A stretch of 15,623 nucleotides of DNA from CADAWZ01 sp045114665 (GCA_045114665.1 JBGUKW010000297.1:1-15623), one strand, 5' to 3'. Shown: positions 7,372 through 15,489, counted from the stretch's first letter. The notes: generated by a model from the letters alone, not told the origin. Numbers and translations are program-made.

Positions 7372-7393
7372 TCTTTTTCAAAAGAAAATAAAA

Positions 7394-7447
7394 TTAGCCC
7401 TATATCCCCTTTGCTTTAGAGCTATAGGGATATAGGGTAATTTTTTT
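7394..7447 (+). terminator. Rho-independent terminator after the rod/hook gene
   Basis: CCCTATATCCC (7398-7408) pairs perfectly with GGGATATAGGG (7427-7437), and the run TAATTTTTTT follows. It separates the rod/hook gene from the fliM operon. Confidence 0.88.
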
Positions 7448-7480
7448 AAGAAAAAAAATTAAATAATAAAGTTTGGATAA

Positions 7481-7509
7481 TTGCTTTGTATTTCTTTTTA
7501 TGTTATAAT
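7481..7509 (+). promoter_or_regulatory. Sigma-70-type promoter of the fliM-flhA operon
   Basis: TTGCTT (7481-7486), 17-bp spacer, TATAAT (7504-7509). It lies between the preceding terminator and the fliM start 37 bases downstream. The housekeeping form suggests no dedicated flagellar sigma factor is needed for this operon; inference. Confidence 0.6.
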
Positions 7510-7545
7510 TAAATGTATGTTCTTTGAAAAGGAGGAAATTATTTT

Positions 7546-8565
7546 TTGAGAGAACAAATGGACAGAATTTCTTTTGATTCGAATATATCCCCTTCAGGAA
7601 ATATTCAGGCACAATATATGAGAAACCAAATTAGAGCAAGCAGTCGTCCAACCGTAGAAACAAAAAAAGCTGAAGCTTATGATTTCAAACGTGGAGAAAA
7701 ACTTTCAAGTGAGCAAGAAAGATTTGTAAGAGACATATTTAATGGCTTTGCAGAAAATGTTATGATTCACTTAGGAGCTTTACTTCAGACTAAAGCTCAA
7801 CTAAACTTAGGAAGTATCAGACAAAGGAACTATCATTCTTTTTTAAGTTCTCTAAACGATCCTTCCGCTATTTTCGTATTTAAAATAGATGCCACAACAA
7901 AAGGTATAATATGTATGGAAATGCCATTGGGGTTCGCTCTTATAGACAAACTCATGGGTGGTAAAGGAACGGCAATAGATGAAGTACGAAAATTTACTGA
8001 ACTTGAAAAATCCATAATCATGATGCCAATTAACAATATGCTTACGGCATATACAGAGGCTTGGAAAGATGTAAGAAAAGTAGAATCAGTCTTTTTAAGC
8101 ATGGATTTTAATCCAATGTCAGTTCACATAGCCATACCAAGTGAAGTCATGGTTGATATAACTTTTGAAGCAACATTTGCTCAAACTTCAGGCATGGTCG
8201 ATGTATGTATTCCTTTTAAATATCTAAAAGATGTACTTCCAAAAATAAGTTTTGACAAATTCTTAATAACGAGAAGCATAACAGGAGATAATCACCAAAT
8301 AGCTCCTACAAATATAATAACTGGAGTTGAAGCAGCAAAAATTCCTGTTGTGGTAGAACTCGGAAAAGCGGAATTAATGTTCCAAGATTTACTTGATTTA
8401 GAAATTGGAGACTGTATAAAACTTGACACAGTTGTAACAGATCCTATGAAACTAAAAGTAAATAACAGAACAAAATTTTTAGGAAGACCTGGAATTAAGG
8501 ACAATAAAATGTCTATTCAGATAACAAAAGTATTAGCAGAAGGAGACGAGGACGATGAACAATGA
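7546..8565 (+). CDS. fliM: Flagellar motor switch protein FliM
   Basis: A 339-residue C-ring switch protein. YDFKRGEKLSSEQERF (45-60) corresponds to the conserved start of the FliM middle domain. The CheC-like middle domain follows to about 240 (for example MEMPLGFALIDKLMGGKG). The C-terminal SpoA domain (about 260-335) includes LLDLEIGDCIKLD and TKFLGRPG, the FliN-like fold. The start is TTG at 7546, 10 bases after AGGAGG. The next ATG (7558) would be too far from it. Unusual: the N-terminal 44 residues lack the CheY-P-binding L-S-Q-x-E-I-D-A-L-L peptide found in most FliM proteins. The 3' end overlaps fliN by 11 bases. Confidence 0.93.
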   Translation: MREQMDRISFDSNISPSGNIQAQYMRNQIRASSRPTVETKKAEAYDFKRGEKLSSEQERFVRDIFNGFAENVMIHLGALLQTKAQLNLGSIRQRNYHSFLSSLNDPSAIFVFKIDATTKGIICMEMPLGFALIDKLMGGKGTAIDEVRKFTELEKSIIMMPINNMLTAYTEAWKDVRKVESVFLSMDFNPMSVHIAIPSEVMVDITFEATFAQTSGMVDVCIPFKYLKDVLPKISFDKFLITRSITGDNHQIAPTNIITGVEAAKIPVVVELGKAELMFQDLLDLEIGDCIKLDTVVTDPMKLKVNNRTKFLGRPGIKDNKMSIQITKVLAEGDEDDEQ

Positions 8566-8857
8566 GGTAAGGTCAGTTCAATTTGGAGAAATTGAAGGTG
8601 GAGTAACACCATCTGGTCCACCAAGTAGTATTGGTATTTTAAATGATGTTGCTTTAGTTGTAAAAGCAGAACTTGGAAGAACAAGTATGCAGGTCAAAGA
8701 AATATTAAAACTCGGTGTAAATTCTGTAATTTCTCTTGATAAAGAATCTGGTGAACCTGTAGATGTACTTGTAAATAACAAGATGATTGCAAAAGGCGAA
8801 GTCGTCGAAATAGATGGCAATTTTGGTGTTAGAATTACAGAAATAATCAACAGATGA
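8555..8857 (+). CDS. fliN: Flagellar motor switch protein FliN
   Basis: A 100-residue single SpoA-domain protein of the C-ring. It shows the canonical run LNDVALVVKAELGRTSMQVKEILKLG, then SVISLDKESGEPVDVLVNNK and KGEVVEIDGNFGVRITEI. Length is that of a short FliN rather than the long FliY, so no CheC-type phosphatase domain is present. The first 25 residues (Gly/Pro/Ser-rich) are a flexible extension. The ATG at 8555 lies inside the end of fliM, and the stop overlaps the fliO start (ATGA), so the three are translationally coupled. FliN works with FliM in rotor switching and docks the FliH-ATPase complex. Confidence 0.93.
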   Translation: MNNEVRSVQFGEIEGGVTPSGPPSSIGILNDVALVVKAELGRTSMQVKEILKLGVNSVISLDKESGEPVDVLVNNKMIAKGEVVEIDGNFGVRITEIINR

Positions 8858-9546
8858 AAAGAAAATATATACTACAACTTTGTTTTCTGTTTATACTCAT
8901 TTTTATACTTTCAGCGACTATATATGCAGAAGATACTCAAAAAAAAGTAGAAAAACAAAATATAACTACTGAAGCAAAAAAAGAATTAAATAAAGAAGAA
9001 CCTTCACCACTCGAAAAAGAATTTGCAACTGTTCCAAATCAAACAGATGAAATAACAGATGACAATGAAGATTGGCTAAATGCAAAAGAAACTGCAAAAG
9101 ACCGTGAAATAAACAGAAAACTAAAAAAAAGAATTATTATAACTCTTTTTTATCTAGTTATTGTTGTTATATTAATTTTTATAGTATTAAAATTTCTTGG
9201 TTCTGGGAAAATAAATATTCCGACATTAGGAATTATAAAAAATAATAGAAATATATTGCAAATAAAAGAAAGGATGTTTCTACAACAAGGAAAGGTTTTA
9301 TATCTCATAAAAGCAGGAGAAAAAAATATCTTGATAGGAGTATCAGAAAATAATATAAATTATTTAACAGATGTAAATGTCGAAGATAATAATAACAACT
9401 CAACAACTGCAACACAAGATATAAAACAAACAGAAAACAATTCTTATTTTAGTTTGTTTCCACAGATAAAGCCAATAGAAAATAAAGAAATACTAAAAGA
9501 AGATAATAAAAAAAATACTGACACAGAAAAAAACTCGGAGGAATAA
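8854..9546 (+). CDS. fliO: Flagellar export-gate assembly protein FliO
   Basis: A 230-residue protein recognised mainly from position and architecture. There is an N-terminal signal-like hydrophobic segment (5-25, ending ATIYA), then a charged Lys/Glu linker (26-90), one transmembrane helix (about 94-114), and a small FliO-type cytoplasmic domain (about 125-175: IKERMFLQQGKVLYLIKAGEKNILIGVSENNINYL). The tail is Asn/Lys/Glu-rich. Position between fliN and fliP, ATGA overlap with fliN and direct abutment to fliP (stop TAA immediately followed by ATG) support the call. FliO assists FliP ring assembly in other bacteria. It is longer than many FliO proteins (100-150) because of the linker and the low-complexity tail. 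Confidence 0.85.
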   Translation: MKRKYILQLCFLFILIFILSATIYAEDTQKKVEKQNITTEAKKELNKEEPSPLEKEFATVPNQTDEITDDNEDWLNAKETAKDREINRKLKKRIIITLFYLVIVVILIFIVLKFLGSGKINIPTLGIIKNNRNILQIKERMFLQQGKVLYLIKAGEKNILIGVSENNINYLTDVNVEDNNNNSTTATQDIKQTENNSYFSLFPQIKPIENKEILKEDNKKNTDTEKNSEE

Positions 9547-10350
9547 ATGAATAAAAAGCAAGACCTACGATTAGACAAAATACTTTCGGTACTTGGCTTT
9601 ATAGCCATAATATCGGCATTGATTGTCATATTTAAATCAGATTGTCTTGCAGCTCCAACACCCAATATAAGCCTTCCAGACATAAATATAGGAACAAATA
9701 AACCAAAAACTCCTACTGAAATGGCATTGCCAATACAGTTGTTGTTCTTTTTAACAACCCTATCTATGGCTCCTTATTTATTGTTCATGACCACCGCATT
9801 TATAAGAGTATCTATTGTTTTGTCATTCATCAGAACGGCCATGGGTACACAACAGGTTCCACACACACAAGTTCTTATAGGTTTGGCATTATTTATAACA
9901 TTTTATGTCATGATGCCTGTTGGAAAAGAAATAAATGACAAGGCGATCAAACCATACACACACAGGCAAATATCTTGGAATCAATTTTTGGATAGAACAT
10001 CAGCTCCATTAAAAAAGTTTATGTTAAAACAGACAAGAGATAAAGAACTAAAACTCTTTATAAGATTAGGAAAATTGGACACAAAAAAGATCAAAAAGAG
10101 AGAACAAGTTCCTGTATGGGTTCTGATTCCTGCTTATGTTTTGAGTGAAATAAAAACAGCATTTGAAATAGGTTTCTTAATATATCTGCCATTCCTTGTT
10201 GTAGACATGGTTGTATCCTGTATTCTTATGGCAATGGGTATGTTTATGTTATCACCAATGACAATTAGTACACCATTTAAAATAATAATGTTTGTTTTAG
10301 TTGATGGGTGGCAACTGATTGTAGAAAGTCTTATAAAAAGTTTTAAATGA
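9547..10350 (+). CDS. fliP: Flagellar export-gate protein FliP
   Basis: A 267-residue core export-gate protein. An N-terminal signal-like helix (13-35) is followed by the mature start. Family motifs follow in order: LFFLTTLSMAPYLLFMTTAF, RVSIVLSFIRTAMGTQQVP, QVLIGLALFITFYVMMPV, then after the periplasmic loop VPVWVLIPAYVLSEIKTAFE, IGFLIYLPFLVVDMVV, and the C-terminal MGMFMLSPMTISTPFK and FVLVDGWQL. Five FliP subunits form the central pore through which rod, hook and filament proteins pass. The ATG directly follows the fliO stop, with GGAGG just upstream. It ends in TGA with an ATG overlapping the stop. Confidence 0.96.
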   Translation: MNKKQDLRLDKILSVLGFIAIISALIVIFKSDCLAAPTPNISLPDINIGTNKPKTPTEMALPIQLLFFLTTLSMAPYLLFMTTAFIRVSIVLSFIRTAMGTQQVPHTQVLIGLALFITFYVMMPVGKEINDKAIKPYTHRQISWNQFLDRTSAPLKKFMLKQTRDKELKLFIRLGKLDTKKIKKREQVPVWVLIPAYVLSEIKTAFEIGFLIYLPFLVVDMVVSCILMAMGMFMLSPMTISTPFKIIMFVLVDGWQLIVESLIKSFK

Positions 10351-10373
10351 CAAATCTAAAATGGAGGGCAAAA

Positions 10374-10646
10374 ATGACAGAAGAATTTATATTATATATA
10401 ACAAGTAAAGCATTACAACTAACATTAATGCTTGCACTACCTATGCTTCTTGCCGCTCTTGTTACAGGTCTTGTTATAAGTATATTGCAGGCAACAACTC
10501 AAATTCAAGAACAGACAATTTCATTTGTTCCTAAAATTATAGCTACCTTTGCTGTATTGATAGCCTGTTCAAGTTGGATTATAGCTATGATGTCTCAATT
10601 CGCAGTAGAAGTCTTTGCGGGCTTCCCAAAAATAGTCAATATGTAA
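10374..10646 (+). CDS. fliQ: Flagellar export-gate protein FliQ
   Basis: With the ATG at 10374, the protein is 90 residues, exactly the usual FliQ size (89-90), and a GGAGG lies 7 bases upstream. The longer frame from the ATG at 10347, which overlaps the fliP stop, would add nine residues without a better ribosome binding site. Two membrane helices fit FliQ: about 14-35 (ALQLTLMLALPMLLAALVTGL) and about 52-75. Typical motifs are VISILQATTQIQEQTISFVPKI between the helices. Four FliQ subunits wrap the FliP/FliR core of the gate. Confidence 0.93.
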   Translation: MTEEFILYITSKALQLTLMLALPMLLAALVTGLVISILQATTQIQEQTISFVPKIIATFAVLIACSSWIIAMMSQFAVEVFAGFPKIVNM

Positions 10647-10666
10647 ATATTAAAGGCGGTTTATAA

Positions 10667-11455
10667 ATGGATCCGACACAAGAAGGACTAAAACTTTTTG
10701 CACTATGGCTATTGATATTCGTAAGATTTATTGGTTTTGCAATAAGAGCTCCTGTTTGGAGTAGTTACTTCAATAAAAAAATACTTATTGTTTCTGGTGC
10801 TGTTTGGGCATGTATCATATATCCAAGCATGACTGTACCTGATATATCTTTTGAGCCATTTACATATATATTGATGATTATTTATCAGTTATTTACAGGT
10901 ATCATTATGGGATATACAGCGTATATCATTGTATCTGCAGCACAGTTTGCAGGTCAAATGCTTGATATACAAATGGGACTTTCAGTGGCAGCAAGTTACG
11001 ATCCTATAAGCGGAAGTTCCATCAACATGATTATGAGACTTAAATTTTATCTTGCATTAACTTTATTTTTGATATTTAATGGTCATCATAAATTAGTTGA
11101 AATAATATTTAACAGCTTTAAAGTAATACCAATTACTGGTTTTAATTACAATGGAGATGTAATGCATCAGCTTATAGTCATGACTTCCCAAATCTTTTAT
11201 TTAGGAGTGCAGTTAGCTTCTCCAGCAATGGCAGCACTTTTTACTACTCAAATAGGTCTTGGTATGTTGGCAAGAGTTGCACCACAGATGAATGTTTTTA
11301 TGTTAAGTTTTCCACTTAATATAGCTATAGGTATAACTATTTTAGTTGCATCATTACCATTGATTATAAACTCTTTACAAAAACTTTTCGAACTAAATAA
11401 CGATTATGTTATACAAATTATAAAAGCCATGAGTATCCTTCCAAAAGGAGGATAA
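10667..11455 (+). CDS. fliR: Flagellar export-gate protein FliR
   Basis: A 262-residue polytopic inner-membrane protein of the export gate. The first helix holds LLIFVRFIGFAIRAPVW, typical of FliR. The segment QFAGQMLDIQMGLSVAASYDP is the conserved cytoplasmic stretch usually written A-G-x-x-I-x-x-Q-x-G. LGMLARVAPQMNVFMLSFPLNI is another hallmark (R-x-x-P-Q-x-N-x-F). One FliR joins five FliP in the pore. The ATG is preceded by AAAGGCGG at good spacing, 20 bp after fliQ. It is a little longer than average but otherwise ordinary. Confidence 0.95.
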   Translation: MDPTQEGLKLFALWLLIFVRFIGFAIRAPVWSSYFNKKILIVSGAVWACIIYPSMTVPDISFEPFTYILMIIYQLFTGIIMGYTAYIIVSAAQFAGQMLDIQMGLSVAASYDPISGSSINMIMRLKFYLALTLFLIFNGHHKLVEIIFNSFKVIPITGFNYNGDVMHQLIVMTSQIFYLGVQLASPAMAALFTTQIGLGMLARVAPQMNVFMLSFPLNIAIGITILVASLPLIINSLQKLFELNNDYVIQIIKAMSILPKGG

Positions 11456-11514
11456 AAAAAATATTTTTTGGAAATATCTAAGGGGTAAAATAAAAGCGAA
11501 AGGGGGAAAGTAAC

Positions 11515-12612
11515 ATGTCTGAAGACAGCGACAAAACTGAAGAACCTACCGAGCAGAAATTGCAGGATGCACGAAAAAAAGGACAAGTTTGTAAAAGTCA
11601 AGACGCAACATCAACATTACTTCTCGGTGTAACAGCTGCTGTTTTAGGTGCAACAGGAGCAGGTCTTTTTAGAACTTTGAGCGGTTTTGCAAGAACTTGG
11701 TGGCTTCAAATAAGTGGAATTGTTGACAATCCAATAGGTGAAAGATATCTATTTGGAGATTTTCTCTATATGATGACCACTTTCTTTCAAGTTCTCATAC
11801 CTCTTTTTGCAGCAGCATTCATATTCGCTATAGCAGGAAACATGGCTCAGATTAAATTCATATTTACAACAGAGCCATTAACTCCAAAACTTAGCAAAAT
11901 TAATCCTATAGAGGGATTCAAAAAGATTTTTTCGATGAAATCAGTTGTAAACTTATTACAACAAATTGCAAAATTAGGTGTAATAGGATTCATCGTCTAT
12001 AGTATTCTAAAAAAGAATATACCTGTACTTTCTTTTGCTGTAGATTGGGATCTTTATACAACTACATCTTTCTTGAAAAAAATTGTACAACAAATTATTT
12101 CAAATACTCTTGTGGGCATGTTCGTATTATCTATTCTCGATTATATTATTCAGAGAAAAGAATATATGAAAAACATGAAGATGTCTATGCAAGAATTAAA
12201 AGATGAGTACAAAAATACCGAAGGAAACCCACAGGTCAAAGGTAAAATCAAGCAAATGATGAGACAGGCGGCACAGGGGCAGATGATGGGAGAAGTAGCA
12301 GGAGCTTCTGCAGTTGTTACAAACCCTACTCACCTTGCAGTTGCAATAAGATATAAACAAGGTGAAGACCAAGCTCCAGTTGTAGTAGCAAAAGGTGAAA
12401 ATTTAAATGCTGTAAAAATAAAATCACTTGCAGAAGACAGTGAAGTTCCTATTGTAGAAAATGTAGAACTCGCAAGAGCTTTATTTGGTGCTGCTGAAGT
12501 TGGTCAACCAATTCCTCCAGACCTTTACAAAGCAACAGCTGAATTGCTTGCCTATGTATTTAAAATCAAAAGAAGAAAAAATAAAAGACAGCAAAGAAAT
12601 AAAAGAAGATAA
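11515..12612 (+). CDS. flhB: Flagellar export substrate-specificity switch protein FlhB
   Basis: A 365-residue protein. The N-terminus KTEEPTEQKLQDARKKGQV is the FlhB/YscU signature. Four membrane helices lie between about 30 and 210. The cytoplasmic domain contains the autocleavage motif NPTH at 270-273 (in VVTNPTHLAVAIRY), where cleavage between N and P controls the change from rod/hook to filament export. KIKSLAEDSEVPIVENVELARALF is also conserved. The C-terminal tail is very basic (KIKRRKNKRQQRNKRR). The start is ATG at 11515 with AAAGGGGGAAAG before it. A 59-bp gap after fliR shows no terminator. Fused FliR-FlhB forms exist in some clostridia; here the two are separate. Confidence 0.96.
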   Translation: MSEDSDKTEEPTEQKLQDARKKGQVCKSQDATSTLLLGVTAAVLGATGAGLFRTLSGFARTWWLQISGIVDNPIGERYLFGDFLYMMTTFFQVLIPLFAAAFIFAIAGNMAQIKFIFTTEPLTPKLSKINPIEGFKKIFSMKSVVNLLQQIAKLGVIGFIVYSILKKNIPVLSFAVDWDLYTTTSFLKKIVQQIISNTLVGMFVLSILDYIIQRKEYMKNMKMSMQELKDEYKNTEGNPQVKGKIKQMMRQAAQGQMMGEVAGASAVVTNPTHLAVAIRYKQGEDQAPVVVAKGENLNAVKIKSLAEDSEVPIVENVELARALFGAAEVGQPIPPDLYKATAELLAYVFKIKRRKNKRQQRNKRR

Positions 12613-12637
12613 TATTAATTAAAAGGAAAATATCTCT

Positions 12638-14737
12638 GTGGATATAGAAAAACTATCAAAAAATTCCGATATTATGATGGCAGTGGCTGTCGTGGGTATT
12701 ATTCTTATGCTCATCATTCCAATGCCCTCAGAACTTCTTGACTTTTTACTCGTTGTAAATATAGCTTCAGCTATCATCATTCTTATTATATCCATATATA
12801 TTGCAGAACCTCTTGAATTTTCTGTGTTCCCAACCATGCTTCTTGTTTGTACGCTTTTTAGGTTGGCACTTGATATTTCTTCCACAAGAATGATTCTACT
12901 ATATGGAGATAAGAAAAGTCCAACTGGAGCTCCGATAGGTGCTGGACATCTTATACCTGCATTCGCAGAAGTTGTTGTTGGTGGTAATTTAATTATCGGT
13001 TTCTTGATGTTCATCCTCTTGATTATTGTTCAGCTTATGGTTATAACAAGTGGTGCTGAGCGTATCGCACAGGTTGCAGCAAGATTCACACTCGATGCTA
13101 TGCCTGGAAAACAAATGGCAATCGACGCAGATCTTCACTCTGGATTGATTGATGCTGAAGGTGCTAAAAAGAAAAGAAGAGCAGTCGAAAAAGAATCAGA
13201 CTTCTATGGAGCCATGGATGGTGCTGGTAAGTTCGTAAAAGGTGATGCCATGGCATCTGTTGTTATTATGGTCATCAACATCATAGGTGGTTTGTTAGTC
13301 GGAATTATAATGAAACACATGAAGGCAGGAGATGCCTTAAATACCTATGCTATATTGACTATAGGCAGTGGTCTAACAACTACAGTTCCAGCATTCCTTT
13401 TATCTACTTCAATGGGTATGGTCGTTTCAAGAGCTGCCTCTGATTCAAACCTCGGTTCAGATTTAGTTGGACAGTTAATGGCTCAACCAAAAGCACTCAT
13501 GATCGGTGCAGGTTTCTGTATATTGCTTGCACTTCTTGGAATAACTGGATTCTTCCCAATGCCAGTATTCCCATTCCTTACTTTAGGCTTAATTTTGGGT
13601 GCTGCAGGATTCATGCTCGACAAACAGTCAAAAACCCAAGATGTTGCTGTTGTTAGTAAAGGGCAAGAAAAGAAAAAAGAAGCTGCAAAAAAGCCAGAAA
13701 ATGTTGTACAGCTTATGCAGGTTGACCCAATTTCTCTCGAAGTTGGAAGAGGTCTTCTCTCACTTGTCGATCCTAACCAAGGTGCAAAACTTCTCGAGCG
13801 TGTAACATCTATAAGAAGGCATATTGCTCTTGAGCTTGGAATAGTTGTGCCTGGTGTAAGATTTAGAGATAATCTTCAGTTAAAACCAAATGGTTATGTA
13901 ATCAAAATAAAAGAAATGGAAGTTGCAAGTGGCGAAGTTGTTGTAAACCAATTCCTTGCAATAGGTCCAGAAGAAAAACTCAAAAATTTAAGAGGAACAA
14001 AGACTGTAGACCCTACTTATGGCATGCCTGGTGTTTGGATTTCTCCTGAACAAAGAGGAGATGCTGAAAGACTTGGTTGTATGATATTCGATCCTGTCAG
14101 TGTTATAGCTACCCAAATGACTGAAGTCATTAGAACTTATGGTGGAGATTTGATAGGAAGACAAGAAGTTCAAGCATTGATTGATACTGTAAAGAAAACT
14201 CACCCTGCAGTTGTGAAAGAACTTGTTCCAGATCAGATGTCTTATGGTGAAATTGAAAAAGTTTTACAAAATCTTGTAAAAGAAAGAGTTTCAATAAGAG
14301 ACTTAGTAACAGTTCTTGAAACACTTGCAGATAATGTAACCATGTCAAAAGACCCTGAAGTATTGACAGAATGTGTAAGAGTTGCACTTTCAAGGGTAAT
14401 TTGTAAAGAATATGTCAATAATGAAGGTATTATAAATGTAATAACACTCGATCCACAGATAGAACAAATAATATCACAGTCTATACAGAGAACTGAAATG
14501 GGTTCATTCTTAGCATTAGATCCTAACATGGGACAAAATGTGTTGAGTTCTGTAGGTAAAGAAGTTGCAAAACTTCAAGAAAAAGGACTTCAACCAATAG
14601 TATTGTGTGCTCCACAAATAAGACCAGCTCTCAAAAAATTGACAGATAGATCATTCCCTACCCTTGTGGTTTTGTCATGGAATGAAATAGCACCTAAAGT
14701 TAATGTAAATTCAGTAGGTCAAGTATCTTTGAACTAA
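12638..14737 (+). CDS. flhA: Flagellar export-gate protein FlhA
   Basis: A 699-residue protein of normal length for FlhA. Eight membrane helices lie in residues about 12-330. Conserved parts include LFRLALDISSTRMILLYG (73-90), TSGAERIAQVAARFTLDAMPGKQMAIDADLHSGLID (about 137-172, given here for its cytoplasmic loop residues Asp163 and Asp165) and LTTTVPAFLLSTSMGMVVSRA. A Lys-rich linker (about 344-355) leads to the C-terminal cytoplasmic ring domain (about 360-695), which docks chaperone-substrate complexes. The start is GTG at 12638, about 10 bases after AAGGA; no ATG in frame fits the alignment better. It is the last clear flagellar gene here. Confidence 0.96.
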   Translation: MDIEKLSKNSDIMMAVAVVGIILMLIIPMPSELLDFLLVVNIASAIIILIISIYIAEPLEFSVFPTMLLVCTLFRLALDISSTRMILLYGDKKSPTGAPIGAGHLIPAFAEVVVGGNLIIGFLMFILLIIVQLMVITSGAERIAQVAARFTLDAMPGKQMAIDADLHSGLIDAEGAKKKRRAVEKESDFYGAMDGAGKFVKGDAMASVVIMVINIIGGLLVGIIMKHMKAGDALNTYAILTIGSGLTTTVPAFLLSTSMGMVVSRAASDSNLGSDLVGQLMAQPKALMIGAGFCILLALLGITGFFPMPVFPFLTLGLILGAAGFMLDKQSKTQDVAVVSKGQEKKKEAAKKPENVVQLMQVDPISLEVGRGLLSLVDPNQGAKLLERVTSIRRHIALELGIVVPGVRFRDNLQLKPNGYVIKIKEMEVASGEVVVNQFLAIGPEEKLKNLRGTKTVDPTYGMPGVWISPEQRGDAERLGCMIFDPVSVIATQMTEVIRTYGGDLIGRQEVQALIDTVKKTHPAVVKELVPDQMSYGEIEKVLQNLVKERVSIRDLVTVLETLADNVTMSKDPEVLTECVRVALSRVICKEYVNNEGIINVITLDPQIEQIISQSIQRTEMGSFLALDPNMGQNVLSSVGKEVAKLQEKGLQPIVLCAPQIRPALKKLTDRSFPTLVVLSWNEIAPKVNVNSVGQVSLN

Positions 14738-14752
14738 ATAAAAGATATACCC

Positions 14753-14789
14753 AAAGTCTAAAAGACTTTTAAACATGCCTAATAAGGCA
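14753..14789 (+). other. Two tandem small hairpins between flhA and the next gene
   Basis: AAAGTCT (14753-14759), 3-base loop, AGACTTT (14763-14769) is followed by TGCCT (14776-14780), loop AATA, AGGCA (14785-14789). Neither has a clear U run. They may be an inefficient terminator or an mRNA processing or stability element before the 80-residue gene. Confidence 0.4.
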
Positions 14790-14815
14790 CAAAAAAATTG
14801 GAGGTATTCTGCCAA

Positions 14816-15058
14816 ATGGAAACAAATATTGGACTCACACCAGAAGAAATGGTCAGCATGTTCAACAGAATGTACTTAGATGTATGGGAAAAAACAAAAG
14901 ATAAAATAACTTGGGACAACCCAATGACCCCACAAACAGTTATGAATCTGCTTGAAATAGTAGTAACAGCAGCAAGAGATGGTGCTATATTGACAATGCA
15001 TGAGAACAACCAAAAAGTATATATGGATTTAGTTCAAAAAGGGATTATTCCACAATAA
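14816..15058 (+). CDS. Small protein of unknown function downstream of flhA
   Basis: An 80-residue protein not recognised as any family. The start is ATG at 14816, 10 bases after GGAGGT (14800-14805). A TTG at 14798 would lie on the ribosome binding site itself and is rejected. The sequence has no signal peptide or membrane helix and appears largely helical: LTPEEMVSMFNRMYLDVWEK, then MTPQTVMNLLEIVVTAARDG, ending QKVYMDLVQKGIIPQ. It could be a small cytosolic partner or chaperone-sized protein; the position after flhA makes a flagellar role possible but untested. It probably reads through from the flhA transcript, as no good promoter is seen in the 78-bp gap. Confidence 0.7.
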   Translation: METNIGLTPEEMVSMFNRMYLDVWEKTKDKITWDNPMTPQTVMNLLEIVVTAARDGAILTMHENNQKVYMDLVQKGIIPQ

Positions 15059-15088
15059 AAAAAATATTGATTTTTTTTTAAAAATATA

Positions 15089-15117
15089 TTGACACTTTGG
15101 GTTTATTGTGTGATAAT
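15089..15117 (+). promoter_or_regulatory. Near-consensus sigma-70 promoter of the 88-residue gene
   Basis: TTGACA (15089-15094) is a perfect -35. A 17-bp spacer follows, then GATAAT (15112-15117), preceded by TG in the extended -10 position (TGTGATAAT). It is the best promoter in the window and predicts strong expression. Confidence 0.85.
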
Positions 15118-15163
15118 ATAAACAAGGTTAGCTTAAAAAAATTTTGAAGGGAGATTCCTAACT

Positions 15164-15430
15164 ATGGGTAATATAATGGCGATTTCTACTTTAGTAAATA
15201 ACATCAACAGCACAATGAGTGCTAATCAGATGTTGAACAGTGCATCAATCAAAGCTGAAGAAGCACAACTCGCAATGGCATCTGAATCAGAAAAATCAGA
15301 GTGGAACAAATGGAAAATGATCCAAGACACACAGAACAAAATTTATGAAATTCAGCAGGGTGTCGCAGTAGAGCAGGCTAAGACTCAGGACAAGATGTTC
15401 AACAAATGGGATGAATATATCAAATCATAG
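15164..15430 (+). CDS. Small, probably abundant helical protein of unknown function
   Basis: An 88-residue protein, monocistronic, with its own strong promoter, a good ribosome binding site (GAAGGGAG, 10 bases before the ATG) and its own terminator. An internal ATG at 15176 (residue 5) is an alternative start. The N-terminus MAISTLVNNINSTMSANQML is followed by an alpha-helical Ala/Glu/Lys/Gln-rich body (about 25-88) with spaced Trp residues (NKWK, NKWDEY). There is no signal peptide or membrane segment. Codons are more C-ending than in the operon genes, as in the rod/hook gene, in line with high expression. Family unknown. Possibilities are a structural or exported small helical protein or an abundant cytosolic protein; the sequence does not decide. 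Confidence 0.75.
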   Translation: MGNIMAISTLVNNINSTMSANQMLNSASIKAEEAQLAMASESEKSEWNKWKMIQDTQNKIYEIQQGVAVEQAKTQDKMFNKWDEYIKS

Positions 15431-15454
15431 TTGAAACTCGTTAGCAAGCAAGCT

Positions 15455-15489
15455 GAGAGGTCTCAAATTTTGAGGCCTCTCTTTTATTT
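15455..15489 (+). terminator. Rho-independent terminator after the 88-residue gene
   Basis: GAGAGG-T-CTCAA pairs with TTGAG-G-CCTCTC (15455-15466 with 15470-15481, one G-U pair), followed by TTTTATTT. It lies 24 bases after the stop codon. Beyond it, 15490-15534 holds nothing recognisable. Confidence 0.88.

Noticed and set aside
10347..10373. Upstream ATG start for fliQ overlapping the fliP stop
   Set aside because: The ATG at 10374 gives exactly 90 residues, the normal FliQ size, and has GGAGG 7 bases before it.
12619..13014. Minus-strand open frame of 131 codons opposite the start of flhA
   Set aside because: It lies entirely opposite the fully conserved FlhA membrane region and looks like a shadow of it; no ribosome binding site or family features.
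7546..14737. A non-flagellar type III secretion (injectisome) cluster
   Set aside because: FliM, short FliN, FliO and the rod/hook-family gene next to the export genes are flagellar; no secretin, needle or SctQ-type gene is present.
14798..14815. TTG start for the 80-residue gene
   Set aside because: The TTG overlaps the GGAGGT ribosome binding site that serves the ATG at 14816.
15059..15088. A/T-rich possible hairpin with a T run after the 80-residue gene
   Set aside because: It is only low-complexity A and T; pairing is not specific enough to call a terminator.
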